Source: Agrococcus pavilionensis RW1 | Lineage (GTDB): Bacteria; Actinomycetota; Actinomycetes; Actinomycetales; Microbacteriaceae | Reading direction: 5' to 3' | NCBI RefSeq assembly: GCF_000400485.1 | Contig: NZ_ASHR01000035.1 | Span: 33,124 to 97,123 of the forward strand | DNA length: 64,000 nt | In this document: one piece after another, positions 18,533-26,893 of the stretch | Numbering within the stretch: position 1 is the stretch's first letter | Layout: each line of letters begins with the position of its first letter | Made by a program: the position numbers and the translations under genes | Notes under the pieces: generated by a model | The model's input: only the letters and a program-made list of their open reading frames with translations | What the model was told of the DNA's origin: nothing | The model's database searches: none

Positions 18533-20434
18533 TCAGCGCGAGGAGACGGTGCCGAAGCGCTGCGCGATCGGCACGAGCAGCGACGGCCTCGCCGCGAACC
18601 ACGCCGCGGCGATGACGAGCAGCGAGCCGGCGAAGAACGCGAAGCCGAGCCAGTCGTCGGCCTCCCGCGCCGCGTACATGTGGTTGAGGTTGCGCAGCGC
18701 CCCGGTCGTGAGCACGAGCAGCACGTGCGTGACGATGAACACCACGAAGTACAGCATCACGGGGAAGTGCACGGCGCGCGCCCACTCCACCGGGAAGGCG
18801 CGGTCGAGGCCAGCCTTGCCCTGCGGCCACCAGCGGCTCATGCGGATGCCCGTGATGATCGCGAGCGGCGCGGCGACGAAGACGGTGGTGAAGTACGCGA
18901 GCTGCTGGAGCGCGTTGTAGTTCACCCAGCCGTGCTCGGTCGGCCAGTCGAGCGAGACGTACTGCAGGCCCGCCGAGATCGCGTGCGGGAAGACCTCGAG
19001 GCTCGTCGGCACGATGCGCATCCACTGCCCGGTCGCGAACAGCAGCACGACGAAGACGAGCCCGTTGACGACCCACAGCACGTCGAGGCTCGTGTGGAGC
19101 CAGACCGACAGCGACGTCTTCTTCCCGCCGCGCTTCGGGGTCCAGTAGGCGGCGGGCTTCCGCTCGTACCGCACCTGCAGGCCCGAGCGGATGATGAGCA
19201 CGATCAGCAGCGAGTTGAAGAAGTGCGACCAGTTGAGCCACGGCGGCAGGCCGACGGGCGCGCCCTCCGGCAGGTCGTAGGTGCCGGAGTACTGCTGCAT
19301 GAACGCCGCGACCGGCTCGAGCCCGACGAACCAGCGGGCGATCGCGACGACGATCGTCGCGAGGCCGACGATCGCGAGCGCGACGATGATGCTGGTCGCG
19401 ATCCACTGGCGCGCGGTGACCGGGCGCATCGACGGCGCGGCGGCAGCGGTCGCGGCCGACTTCGCGGCGGCGGCCGCCGGCTTCGCCGCGGCAGCGGCGG
19501 GCTTCGTCGCCGGGGCGGGCTTCGCCGCCGGCGTTGGTCGAGCCGCCGCGGGCGCCTCCACCTCCGCGGGTCGAGCAGCCGCCGCAGGCGCCTCCACCTC
19601 CGCGGGTCGAGTAGCCGCCGCAGGCGCCTCCACCTTCGCTGGTCGAGTAGCCGCCGCAGCCGGCTCCACTCCCGCTGGTCGAGTAGCCGCCGCAGGCGGC
19701 GTATCGAGACCCGCCGGCTCCGTCTCGATACGCGCGCTGCGCGCGCTACTCGACGCACGGGTGGAAGCAGGCGGCGCATCGAGACCCGTCGGCTCCGTCT
19801 CGATGCGCGCGCTCTGCGCGCTGCTCGACGAACGGGCGGGGGCCGACGCGGCAGCGCCGGCGGGCGGCCACGGCTCGCCGCCGCGCACGCGCGGCAGCCC
19901 GCGGCGGATCGTGGCGCCGGTGTCGTGAGTGGTACCGATCTGTCGCTCGACGGGGGCGGCAGGCGGCGAATCGGTACCACCCGGCGCGGCCTCCGGGGCG
20001 GGGGTGGTACCGATGTGTCGCTCGGCGGGGGCGGCAGGCGACGAATCGGTACCACCCAGCGATGCAGGCTCGCGCTCAGGCTCGGCGATCGGCTGCTCGA
20101 CGGGCGCCGCGACGGCCGCGGCCGCACCGGCCGCAGGCGGCCACGGCTCTCCGCCGGCGACGCGCGGCAGGCCGCGCCGGATCGCGCCGGGCGGGGTCGA
20201 GTGCACGGCAGCGGGGGCGGGAGCGGGAGCCGCGGCCTCTGGCTGCTCGACCGGCACCGCCTCGACGGCGGTCGCCGCGTCGTCGCGCGGCTGCGGCGGC
20301 GCATCGGCCGCGATCGGCGCAGCGGCCGTCGCGATGGCCAGCGGGTCGGCCGCGGCGACGTCCGACGCCGGCGGCCACGGCTCGCCGCCGGGCACGCGCG
20401 GGAGCCCCCGACGCACCGCCACCGCTCGCTCCAT
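18533..20434 (-). CDS. Cytochrome b561-like membrane protein with a repeat-built N-terminal half
   Basis: 633 residues in two parts. Residues about 340-633 form a cytochrome b/b6-type domain with about five helices and His candidates for haem (LNWSHFFNS, SVWLHTSLDVLW, AVHFPVMLYF, IVTHVLLVL). Residues 1-335 are low-complexity: three copies of RRGLPRVxGGEPWPPA, two 25-residue GGTDS-P-AAP-ER-IGTT units, a 25-residue unit ending SARIETEP in two versions, and about four 12-residue AAATRPAxVEAP units. The DNA of the latter two is a dispersed palindromic element (see repeats). The gene starts 2 bases after the etfA stop, so it may pass electrons between ETF and the quinone pool; that is inference. 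Confidence 0.78.
   Translation of the reverse strand: MERAVAVRRGLPRVPGGEPWPPASDVAAADPLAIATAAAPIAADAPPQPRDDAATAVEAVPVEQPEAAAPAPAPAAVHSTPPGAIRRGLPRVAGGEPWPPAAGAAAAVAAPVEQPIAEPEREPASLGGTDSSPAAPAERHIGTTPAPEAAPGGTDSPPAAPVERQIGTTHDTGATIRRGLPRVRGGEPWPPAGAAASAPARSSSSAQSARIETEPTGLDAPPASTRASSSARSARIETEPAGLDTPPAAATRPAGVEPAAAATRPAKVEAPAAATRPAEVEAPAAAARPAEVEAPAAARPTPAAKPAPATKPAAAAAKPAAAAAKSAATAAAAPSMRPVTARQWIATSIIVALAIVGLATIVVAIARWFVGLEPVAAFMQQYSGTYDLPEGAPVGLPPWLNWSHFFNSLLIVLIIRSGLQVRYERKPAAYWTPKRGGKKTSLSVWLHTSLDVLWVVNGLVFVVLLFATGQWMRIVPTSLEVFPHAISAGLQYVSLDWPTEHGWVNYNALQQLAYFTTVFVAAPLAIITGIRMSRWWPQGKAGLDRAFPVEWARAVHFPVMLYFVVFIVTHVLLVLTTGALRNLNHMYAAREADDWLGFAFFAGSLLVIAAAWFAARPSLLVPIAQRFGTVSSR
19536..19828. 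repeat. Dyad element and its tandem arms inside the cytochrome b gene
   Basis: A full TCGAGTAG...CTACTCGA element spans 19679-19753 (75 bp), and a diverged second copy ends at 19828, exactly 75 bp later. To the left, the arm GGTCGAGTAG recurs at 19569, 19605, 19641 and 19677, a perfect 36-bp period, with a more diverged copy at 19536. 75 and 36 are both multiples of three, so the reading frame is kept. The same element lies between genes at 29275-29459, where the tandem period is 37 bp. Confidence 0.85.
19929..20055. repeat. Two tandem GGTACC elements with 11-bp inverted ends
   Basis: Two 52-bp units, 19929-19980 and 20004-20055, each begin with GTGGTACCGAT and end with its exact reverse complement ATCGGTACCAC. 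The units are 75 bp apart (25 codons), in frame within the cytochrome b gene. They encode the GGTDS...IGTT repeats of the protein. Confidence 0.85.
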
Positions 20435-20436
20435 CG

Positions 20437-21402
20437 TCAGCCCTTCCGCGCCTCGAGCGCCGCGGTGAGCTGCGGCACGATCGTGAACAGGTCGCCCACG
20501 ACGCCGAGGTCGGCGATCTCGAAGATCGGCGCCGACGCATCCCGGTCGATCGCGACGATCGTCTTGGCCGTCTGCATGCCGGCGCGGTGCTGGATCGCAC
20601 CCGAGATGCCGACCGCGAGGTAGAGGTCGGGCGAGACCGACGTGCCGGTCTGCCCGACCTGCGCGCTCGGCTCGACGTATCCCGCGTCGACGGCGGCGCG
20701 CGAGGCGCCGACCGCGGCGCCGAGCGTGTCGGCGAGCTGCTCGATGAGCGCGAACTGCTCCTTCGAGCCGAGCCCGCGTCCGCCCGAGACGATGCGCTTC
20801 GCCGTGCGGAGGTCGGGGCGCGTCGAGACCTGCGCGATGGGCTCGAAGCTCTCGATCGTGGCGGCGCGCCAACCGGATGCGGTGACCTCGAGCGGCTGGA
20901 CGTCGGGCGCCGCGGCCTCGGCGCGGTCGTCGATCGAGCCGAGGCGCATCGTCGCGATGAGGGGCCCGTAGGTCGCGGCCGACTCGACGTCGTACGCGCC
21001 GCCGTAGACCGAGTGGCGCACGACGACGCCCTGCTCGTCGCGCGCGACGCCGACGATGTCGGCGGCGATCGGCGCGCGCAGCCGCGCCGCGAGCCGGCCG
21101 GCCGCCTCGCGGCCCTCGACCGTCGCCGGCACGAGCACGAGCTCTGGCTGCACGAGCCGCGCGGCCGCCTCGAACGCGTCGGCCGCCGGTGCGCCGAGCT
21201 CAGCGCCCTCGACGACGGCCGTGTGCACGCGCGCCGCGCCGAACGACGCGGCCTGCTCGGCGAGGCCGGGCAGCGCATCCGCGGGTCCGGTCACGACCGC
21301 GATGGGCGTGCCGATCGAGGCGGCGGCGCCGATGGCCTCGGCGGCACCGGCGATGAGCCCGCCCGCGGGAGCGGCGGGCAGGAGCACGAGGATGGGGTTC
21401 AC
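20437..21402 (-). CDS. etfA: Electron transfer flavoprotein, alpha subunit
   Basis: 321 residues, the normal EtfA size. The C-terminal FAD-binding domain has [25 protein letters not shown] and [16 protein letters not shown], then [22 protein letters not shown], all diagnostic. With EtfB it forms the heterodimer that collects electrons from acyl-CoA dehydrogenases, two of which are encoded at 24709 and 26894. The GTG start overlaps the etfB stop (GTGA). The cytochrome b gene follows after 2 bases. Confidence 0.95.
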   Translation of the reverse strand: MNPILVLLPAAPAGGLIAGAAEAIGAAASIGTPIAVVTGPADALPGLAEQAASFGAARVHTAVVEGAELGAPAADAFEAAARLVQPELVLVPATVEGREAAGRLAARLRAPIAADIVGVARDEQGVVVRHSVYGGAYDVESAATYGPLIATMRLGSIDDRAEAAAPDVQPLEVTASGWRAATIESFEPIAQVSTRPDLRTAKRIVSGGRGLGSKEQFALIEQLADTLGAAVGASRAAVDAGYVEPSAQVGQTGTSVSPDLYLAVGISGAIQHRAGMQTAKTIVAIDRDASAPIFEIADLGVVGDLFTIVPQLTAALEARKG

Positions 21403-22190
21403 GCGAGCCTCCGCTCGGCCAGGAAGGCCGCGATGCGCTCGCCCGCGTCGCCCTCGTCGGTGATGATGGTGCCCGCCGAGCGCGGCGGCCGCTCGGCGAC
21501 CGAGGTCATGATCGAGCGCGGCGCGGCCGTCTCGTCGAGCGCCGCGCCGACCTCGTCGAGCGGCAGGTCGTCGAGCGTGAGCTGCTCGACCGGCTTCTTC
21601 TTGGCGTTCATGATGCCCCGCAGCGCCGGGAAGCGCGGGTCGGGCAGCGCCTCGGTCACCGAGACGACGGCCGGCAGCGCCGCCTGGACGACCATCGTCC
21701 CGCCGTCGGTCGCGCGCGTGCCGCGCACCGCATCCGCCGTGATCTCGAGCGACTCGAGCCGCGTGATGCCCGGCGCGTCGAGCATCTCGGCGAGCATCGC
21801 GGCCATCACGCCGCCCGTGCCGTCGGTGGATGCGTCGCCCGTGATGACGAGGTCGAAGCCCGTCTTGCGCAGGGCCGCGGCGAGCACCTCGGCGGTGCGC
21901 ACGTAGTCGGCGCCCGCGAGCCGCTCGTCGGCGACGTGCACGGCGGAGGCGGCGCCCATCGCGAGCCCCTTGCGGAGCGCGGACTGCGACTCGGCCGGCG
22001 CCATCGACAGCACGACGACCTCGGCGTCGCCGGCCTGCTCGGCGTGCTGCAGCGCGGCCTCGAGGGCGCGCTCGCCGATCTCGTCGATGACCGTCTCGCT
22101 CGCCGCGCGATCGGCGAGGCCGGTCTCGAGGTCGAGCACGCGCTGCCCGTACGTGTCCGGGACGGGCTTCAAGAGCACGACGATCTTCAT
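21399..22190 (-). CDS. etfB: Electron transfer flavoprotein, beta subunit
   Basis: 263 residues. It begins [13 protein letters not shown], and the family signature around NAKKKPVEQ near residue 200 is present, as is the ADP/AMP-binding region with [12 protein letters not shown] and [11 protein letters not shown]. It is the first gene of the etfB-etfA-cytochrome b operon. GAAGGGAA lies about 8 bases before the ATG. A divergent MarR gene starts 63 bases away, so the two share a control region. Confidence 0.95.
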   Translation of the reverse strand: MKIVVLLKPVPDTYGQRVLDLETGLADRAASETVIDEIGERALEAALQHAEQAGDAEVVVLSMAPAESQSALRKGLAMGAASAVHVADERLAGADYVRTAEVLAAALRKTGFDLVITGDASTDGTGGVMAAMLAEMLDAPGITRLESLEITADAVRGTRATDGGTMVVQAALPAVVSVTEALPDPRFPALRGIMNAKKKPVEQLTLDDLPLDEVGAALDETAAPRSIMTSVAERPPRSAGTIITDEGDAGERIAAFLAERRLA

Positions 22191-22253
22191 CGAGCGGTTC
22201 CCTTCGTGGTGGGGTGCTGAGGCAACGGTACGGTGATCGAGGAGGAGGAGCCG

Positions 22254-22787
22254 ATGCCGCACAGGCCGATGCCGATGGATCCGATCGCCGAGGCCCGCCG
22301 CCAGTGGATCGAGCACGGCTGGACGGATGCCGTCCCGGGCATGACGCTCGTGACCTCGGTGAACCGCGCGCAGCAGCTGCTCGTCGCGCCGGTCGAGGCG
22401 ACCCTGCGCCCCTTCTCGCTGTCGTTCGCGCGCTTCGAGGTGCTGCGGCTGCTCGCGTTCACGCGCGACGGCCGGCTGCCGATGAAGTCGGCCGTCAAGC
22501 GGCTGCAAGTGCACTCGACGAGCGTGACGAGCACGGTCGACCGGCTCGTGCGCGACGGGCTCGTGATGCGCGAGCAGCACCCGACCGACGGTCGGGCGAC
22601 GGTGCTGGCGATCACGGATGCGGGGCGCGAGCTCGTCGAGCGGGCGACGGTCGCGCTCAACGAGCGCGCCTTCACGGGGCTCGACATCGACGAGGACGAC
22701 GCGGCGGAGCTCGTGCGGCTCATCGCGCGGATGCGCAAGCGAGCGGGCGACTTCGAGGACCCGCGGCCGGTGGCCGAGCCGCTGTGA
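22254..22787 (+). CDS. MarR-family transcriptional regulator
   Basis: 177 residues with recognition helix [18 protein letters not shown] and wing [28 protein letters not shown] immediately upstream and the ATG at 22254 favour this start over GTG 22233. It is divergent from etfB with a 63-base gap containing the direct repeat ACGGTACGGT, so it may control the etf operon. It faces the enoyl-CoA hydratase gene, with a strong palindrome between the stops. Confidence 0.87.
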   Translation: MPHRPMPMDPIAEARRQWIEHGWTDAVPGMTLVTSVNRAQQLLVAPVEATLRPFSLSFARFEVLRLLAFTRDGRLPMKSAVKRLQVHSTSVTSTVDRLVRDGLVMREQHPTDGRATVLAITDAGRELVERATVALNERAFTGLDIDEDDAAELVRLIARMRKRAGDFEDPRPVAEPL

Positions 22788-22817
22788 GCACGCCACCGGG
22801 ACCCGTTCTGCCGAGCG

Positions 22818-22837
22818 GGACCCGGTGCACCGGGTCC
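22818..22837. terminator. Perfect 20-bp palindrome between convergent genes
   Basis: GGACCCGGTGCACCGGGTCC is its own reverse complement. It lies between the marR stop (22787) and the enoyl-CoA hydratase stop (22878). The flanks repeat ACCGGGACCCG and GGGTCCGG. It fits a bidirectional terminator, although a stem without a loop would have to open at its centre. Confidence 0.5.
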
Positions 22838-22877
22838 GGTTCGGTCGAAGGGGTCCGCGGAGCGGCTCGGGAGCAGC

Positions 22878-23654
22878 TCAGCGGTGCTGGAACCTCGGCT
22901 CGCGCTTCTCACTGAACGCCGCCATCCCTTCCTTCTGGTCGGCCGTGTCGAACAGGCCGGTGAAGCGCTCCGCCTCGAGCGCGAGGCCCTCGGTGAGCGG
23001 CACCTCGAGCGCCGCGTCCATGGCCGCCTTCGCGGCGCGGAGCGCCGGCAGCGACTTCGCCGCGATGCCCGCGGCGACCTTCCCCGCCTCCTCGAGCAGC
23101 GCATCCGCCGCCACGACGCGCGAGACGAGCCCGATGCGCTCGGCCTCCTCGGCGCCGACGCGACGCCCCGTGAGGATGATCTCGGCCGCCTTCGGGTAGC
23201 CGACCGCGCGCACGAGCCGCTGCGTGCCACCGATGCCCGGGATGACGCCGAGCCCCACCTCGGGCAGCCCGAACGTCGCGGTGTCGGCGGCGAGGATGAT
23301 GTCGCACATGAGCGCGAGCTCGCAGCCGCCGCCGAGCGCGTAGCCCGACACCGCCGCGATGACCGGCTTCTCGACGTCCGCGAACTCGAGCCACGCGTCG
23401 AAGTGGCCGTCGGCGCGCATCTCGGCGGTCGACTTCGTCGCCATCTCCTTGATGTCGGCGCCGGCGGCGAAGGCGCGCTCCGAGCCGGTCACGACGATCG
23501 CACCCACGCCGTCGTCGGCGTCGAGCTCCTTCGCGACCGCGACGACCTCGCGCATGAGCTGCGCGTTGAGCGCGTTGAGCGCCTCGGGGCGGTCGAGGTG
23601 GATCCAGGCGACGCGGTCCTGCCGCTCGACGCGGATGGTCTCGTGCTCAGTCAT
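22878..23654 (-). CDS. Enoyl-CoA hydratase
   Basis: 258 residues, the standard crotonase length. Oxyanion-hole motifs are AFAAGADIKEMA and SGYALGGGCELALMCD. The two catalytic Glu residues are present in the order typical of true hydratases: ELALMCDII (first) and GLPEVGLGVIPG (second). Its ATG overlaps the hydrolase stop. In this operon it would hydrate methacrylyl-CoA to 3-hydroxyisobutyryl-CoA in valine breakdown, or act on straight-chain enoyl-CoA. Confidence 0.92.
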   Translation of the reverse strand: MTEHETIRVERQDRVAWIHLDRPEALNALNAQLMREVVAVAKELDADDGVGAIVVTGSERAFAAGADIKEMATKSTAEMRADGHFDAWLEFADVEKPVIAAVSGYALGGGCELALMCDIILAADTATFGLPEVGLGVIPGIGGTQRLVRAVGYPKAAEIILTGRRVGAEEAERIGLVSRVVAADALLEEAGKVAAGIAAKSLPALRAAKAAMDAALEVPLTEGLALEAERFTGLFDTADQKEGMAAFSEKREPRFQHR

Positions 23655-24712
23655 GCGTGCTCCTCGTGCTCGGTGACGGCGGGCAGCCGCAGGTCGCCCT
23701 CCGGCGGCGCTGCGAAGCTCGCCTCCACCATGGCAGGCGTCACGTCCGTGAGCGAGGAGGGACGCCACTGCGGCGCGCGATCCTTGTCGATGAGCTGGGC
23801 GCGCACGCCCTCGGCGAAATCGGGCTGCAGGGTCGTCGCGCGCGAGACGCGGTACTCCTCCACGAGCGCGGCCTCGAGGCTCGGCAGCTCGCGCGCGCGG
23901 CGCAGCGCCGCGAGCGTCACGGTGACGGCGAAGGGCGAGCGCTTGCGGATCGTGGCCGCGATCGCCTGCCCCTCGGGGCCGGATGCGTCGAGCCGCTCGA
24001 GCAGGGCCGTCACGTCGTCGCCCGCGAGCGCCGCGTCGAGCATCGCCCGCTCGCCCTCGAGCCGGCCCTCCGGCGGCTCGGCGGCGACGCGGCCGATCGC
24101 CTCGTCGGGCTCGGCGGTCTCGAGCGCCGCGAGGAGCTCGGGGAGCCGGCGCTCTGGCACGTAGGTGTCGGCGAGGCCGAGCAGGATCGCGTCGGCGGCG
24201 CCGAAGTGGTCGCCCGTGAGGGCGGCGCGCGTGCCGAGCTCGCCCGGCTCGCGGGTCAGCAGCCACGTCGCGCCCACGTCGGGCACGAAGCCGATCGTCA
24301 CCTCGGGGAAGCCGATGCGCGTCGAGTCGGTGACGACGCGGTGGCTCGCGTGCCCCGACAGGCCGACGCCGCCGCCGAGCACGATGCCGTGCTGGATCGC
24401 GACGACGGGCTTCGGGTAGCGGGCGATCGCGGCGTTGAGCGCGTACTCGTCGCGCCAGAAGCGGCCGGCGCTCTCGCCGCCCGTCGCGCGGATGTCGTCG
24501 ACGAGCGAGACGACGTCGCCTCCCGCGCAGAGCGCCCGCCCCGCGCCCGTGATCGCCACGCGCTCGACGCGCGGGTCGTCCGCCCACTGCCGCAGCGCAT
24601 CCGCGATCTCGAGCACCATCTCGTGCGTGAGCGCGTTGAGCGCCGCCTGCCGGTCGAGCACGACGACGCCGAGCGCGCCCCGCACCTCCGTCCGGACGTG
24701 CTCGCCCGTCAT
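23651..24712 (-). CDS. 3-hydroxyisobutyryl-CoA hydrolase
   Basis: 353 residues, longer than hydratases and typical of HIBYL-CoA hydrolases in the crotonase superfamily. Motifs are GRALCAGGDVVSLVDD and GIVLGGGVGLSGHASHRVV, then FPEVTIGFVPDVGATWLL with the catalytic Glu and Asp. It releases free 3-hydroxyisobutyrate from its CoA ester, a step special to valine degradation. It sits between the dehydrogenase and hydratase genes with 4-base overlaps on both sides, which makes a three-gene operon. Confidence 0.9.
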   Translation of the reverse strand: MTGEHVRTEVRGALGVVVLDRQAALNALTHEMVLEIADALRQWADDPRVERVAITGAGRALCAGGDVVSLVDDIRATGGESAGRFWRDEYALNAAIARYPKPVVAIQHGIVLGGGVGLSGHASHRVVTDSTRIGFPEVTIGFVPDVGATWLLTREPGELGTRAALTGDHFGAADAILLGLADTYVPERRLPELLAALETAEPDEAIGRVAAEPPEGRLEGERAMLDAALAGDDVTALLERLDASGPEGQAIAATIRKRSPFAVTVTLAALRRARELPSLEAALVEEYRVSRATTLQPDFAEGVRAQLIDKDRAPQWRPSSLTDVTPAMVEASFAAPPEGDLRLPAVTEHEEHA

Positions 24713-25887
24713 CGCGCGCCCAGGAGCGAGCGGCCGACGATCATGCGCATCATCTCGTTCGTGCCCTCGAGGATGCGGTGCACGCGCAGGTCGCGCACGA
24801 CGCGCTCGATGCCGTACTCGTGCAGGTAGCCGTAGCCGCCGTGCAGCTGCAGCGCCTCGTCGGCGACCTTGAACGCCGCGTCGGTCGCGAATCGCTTCGC
24901 CATCGCGCACGCGGCGGGCGCGTCGGGCGCCTTCGCGTCGAGCTTCGCCGCGGCCTGCACGAGCAGCGCCCGCGCCGCCTGCAGCTCGGTCTCCATGTCG
25001 GCGAGCTGGAACATCACGTGCTGCCGCGTGGCGAGCGGGGCGCCGAAGGTCGAGCGGTCCTTGACGTAGGCGATCGTGCGCTCGAGCGCGAACTGCGCGC
25101 CGCCGATCGAGCACGCGGCGATGCCGAGCCGACCGCCGTTGAGGCCGCGCATCGCGATGCCGAAGCCGTCGCCCTCCTCGCCGAGCCGGTTGGCGGCTGG
25201 CACGCGCACGCCGTCGAGCACGACCTGCTTCGTCGGCTGCGCGTTCCAGCCCATCTTGTGCTCGTCGGGCCCGAACGAGAGGCCCGGCGCGTCGGCCGGC
25301 ACGATGAACGCCGAGATGCCACCCGCGCCCGGCTCGCCCGTGCGCGCCATGACGACGTAGACCGCTGAGGTGCCCGCGCCCGAGATGAACTGCTTCGTGC
25401 CGGTGAGCACGTAGTCGTCGCCGTCGCGCACGGCGCTCGTCGCGAGCGCCGCGGCGTCGGAGCCGGCGCCGGGCTCGGTGAGGCAGTAGCTCGCGAGCTG
25501 CTCCATCGAGCACAGCCCAGGCAGCCACGCGCGGCGCTGCTCGTCGGTGCCGAACGTGTCGATCATCCACGCGACCATGTTGTGGATCGAGATGTAGGCG
25601 GCGACCGCGATGTCACCGCGCGCGAGCTCCTCGTAGATCGCGGATGCGTCCACGCGGGCGAGGCCGGATCCCCCGACGTCCTCCCGCACGACGATCGCGC
25701 CGAGGCCGAGCGAGCCCGCCTCGCGGAGCGTCTCGACGGGGAACTCGTGGTCGGCGTCGCGCTGGTTCGCGAACGGCGCGAGGCGGGCGTCGGCGAAGTC
25801 GCGCACCGCCTCGACGAGCGCGGCGCGCTCCTCCGCGCTGATCGCCGAGGTCGTCTCGGCGGGATGGGTCAGGCTGGCGGTGCTCAC
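24709..25887 (-). CDS. Acyl-CoA dehydrogenase, isobutyryl-CoA-type candidate
   Basis: 392 residues. FAD/substrate motifs are ASYCLTEPGAGSDAA, the central GLNGGRLGIAACSIG and C-terminal ALQLHGGYGYLHEYGIERVVRD. HRILEGTNEMMRMIVGRS carries the catalytic Glu in the usual position (about residue 374). Context (HIBYL-CoA hydrolase and hydratase downstream) suggests isobutyryl-CoA as substrate, with electrons going to EtfAB. The GTG start has GAGGAGG eight bases upstream. It is the first gene of the leftward operon, and its promoter lies in the shared dyad-rich region. Confidence 0.92.
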   Translation of the reverse strand: MSTASLTHPAETTSAISAEERAALVEAVRDFADARLAPFANQRDADHEFPVETLREAGSLGLGAIVVREDVGGSGLARVDASAIYEELARGDIAVAAYISIHNMVAWMIDTFGTDEQRRAWLPGLCSMEQLASYCLTEPGAGSDAAALATSAVRDGDDYVLTGTKQFISGAGTSAVYVVMARTGEPGAGGISAFIVPADAPGLSFGPDEHKMGWNAQPTKQVVLDGVRVPAANRLGEEGDGFGIAMRGLNGGRLGIAACSIGGAQFALERTIAYVKDRSTFGAPLATRQHVMFQLADMETELQAARALLVQAAAKLDAKAPDAPAACAMAKRFATDAAFKVADEALQLHGGYGYLHEYGIERVVRDLRVHRILEGTNEMMRMIVGRSLLGAR

Positions 25888-25930
25888 GGCACGACCTCCT
25901 CGTCGCATGCTTGCGCGTCCACTCAGTTCG

Positions 25931-26051
25931 GTGGACGTCCACATATCTACCACTCGCCGCGCCCGACGCGCCACCCCGCTCTGTCTTCAACCGGACAGGC
26001 GGTGGGGGGAGGAGATATGTGTCGCGCCCCACCGGCTATCCGGTTGAAGAC
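25931..26051. promoter_or_regulatory. Shared control region of two divergent acyl-CoA operons
   Basis: Three nested symmetries are present. GTGGACGTCCAC (25931-25942) is a perfect 12-bp palindrome. CACATATCT (25940-25948) and AGATATGTG (26013-26021) are exact mirror images and contain the likely -10 boxes of the leftward (TAGATAT) and rightward promoters. TCTTCAACCGGA (25984-25995) and TCCGGTTGAAGA (26039-26050) are a 12-bp perfect inverted repeat 43 bases apart. A TetR- or FadR-like repressor binding both sites is likely; no such gene lies beside it. Confidence 0.6.
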
Positions 26052-26128
26052 CTCTCAGTTGAGGTGGGCGGATGCGGTCGCTAGGTTCGGGGGCGATGGT
26101 GCCGATGGCGGCGCCGCGAAGGGTGCGC

Positions 26129-26887
26129 ATGGACATCACCGGGCAGGTCGCCCTCGTCACCGGCGGAGCATCGGGGCTGGGCCTCGCGACCACGCGCGCG
26201 CTGCTCGCGGCCGGCGCGAAGGTCGTCGTCGCCGACCTCGGCGGCACTCCGCAAGCCCAGGCCATCGAGCAGCTCGAGGGCGCGCGCTTCGCGGCCACCG
26301 ACGTGCGCGACGAGGCCGCGGTCGCCGCGGCGCTCGACGTCGCCGCCGAGCTCGGCGACCTCCGCCTCGTCGTCAACTGCGCCGGCGTCGCCGACGCAGC
26401 GAAGGTGCTCGGCAAGCGCGGCGTCTTCCCGCTCGAGACCTTCCAGCGCGTCATCGACATCAACCTCGTGGGCACGTTCAACGTCATCCGCCTCGCCACC
26501 GAGCGCATGGCCGCGCTCGAGCCGATCGGCGAGGAGCGGGGCGTGATCGTGAGCACCGCATCCGTCGCCGCCTTCGACGGCCAGATCGGGCAGGCCGCCT
26601 ACTCCGCGTCGAAGGCGGGCGTCGCCGGCATGACGCTGCCGCTCGCGCGCGAGCTCGCGGCGCTGCAGATCCGCGTCATGACGATCGCGCCGGGCCTGTT
26701 CGAGACGCCGATGCTCGCGGGCCTGCCCGAGGCCGCGCAGGCTTCGCTCGGCCAGCAGGTGCCGCACCCCGCCCGGCTCGGCAAGCCCGAGGAGTACGCG
26801 CTCCTCGTCACGCAGATCGTCGCGAACCCCATGCTCAACGGCGAGACCATCCGGCTCGACGGCTCCATCCGAATGGCAGCGAGGTAG
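26129..26887 (+). CDS. SDR dehydrogenase, HSD17B10-like 3-hydroxyacyl-CoA dehydrogenase
   Basis: 252 residues, a classical short-chain dehydrogenase. NAD site [11 protein letters not shown] with VVVADLGG (Asp selects NAD). NCAG in VVNCAGVAD, active-site Ser in [14 protein letters not shown] and YSASKAGV. The match to mitochondrial type-10 (SCHAD/MHBD) enzymes is in [15 protein letters not shown] and [13 protein letters not shown]. Those enzymes oxidise 2-methyl-3-hydroxybutyryl-CoA and other 3-hydroxyacyl-CoAs. ATG at 26129 follows GAAGGG; 26096 is an alternative. First gene of the rightward operon. Confidence 0.88.
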   Translation: MDITGQVALVTGGASGLGLATTRALLAAGAKVVVADLGGTPQAQAIEQLEGARFAATDVRDEAAVAAALDVAAELGDLRLVVNCAGVADAAKVLGKRGVFPLETFQRVIDINLVGTFNVIRLATERMAALEPIGEERGVIVSTASVAAFDGQIGQAAYSASKAGVAGMTLPLARELAALQIRVMTIAPGLFETPMLAGLPEAAQASLGQQVPHPARLGKPEEYALLVTQIVANPMLNGETIRLDGSIRMAAR

Positions 26888-26893
26888 GTCACG

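Noticed and set aside
19600..20060. Frameshift or assembly artefact in the repetitive part of the cytochrome gene
   Set aside because: The frame stays open from the etfA stop to the membrane domain and repeat periods are multiples of three; an artefact would be expected to break the frame. Long reads should still confirm copy number.
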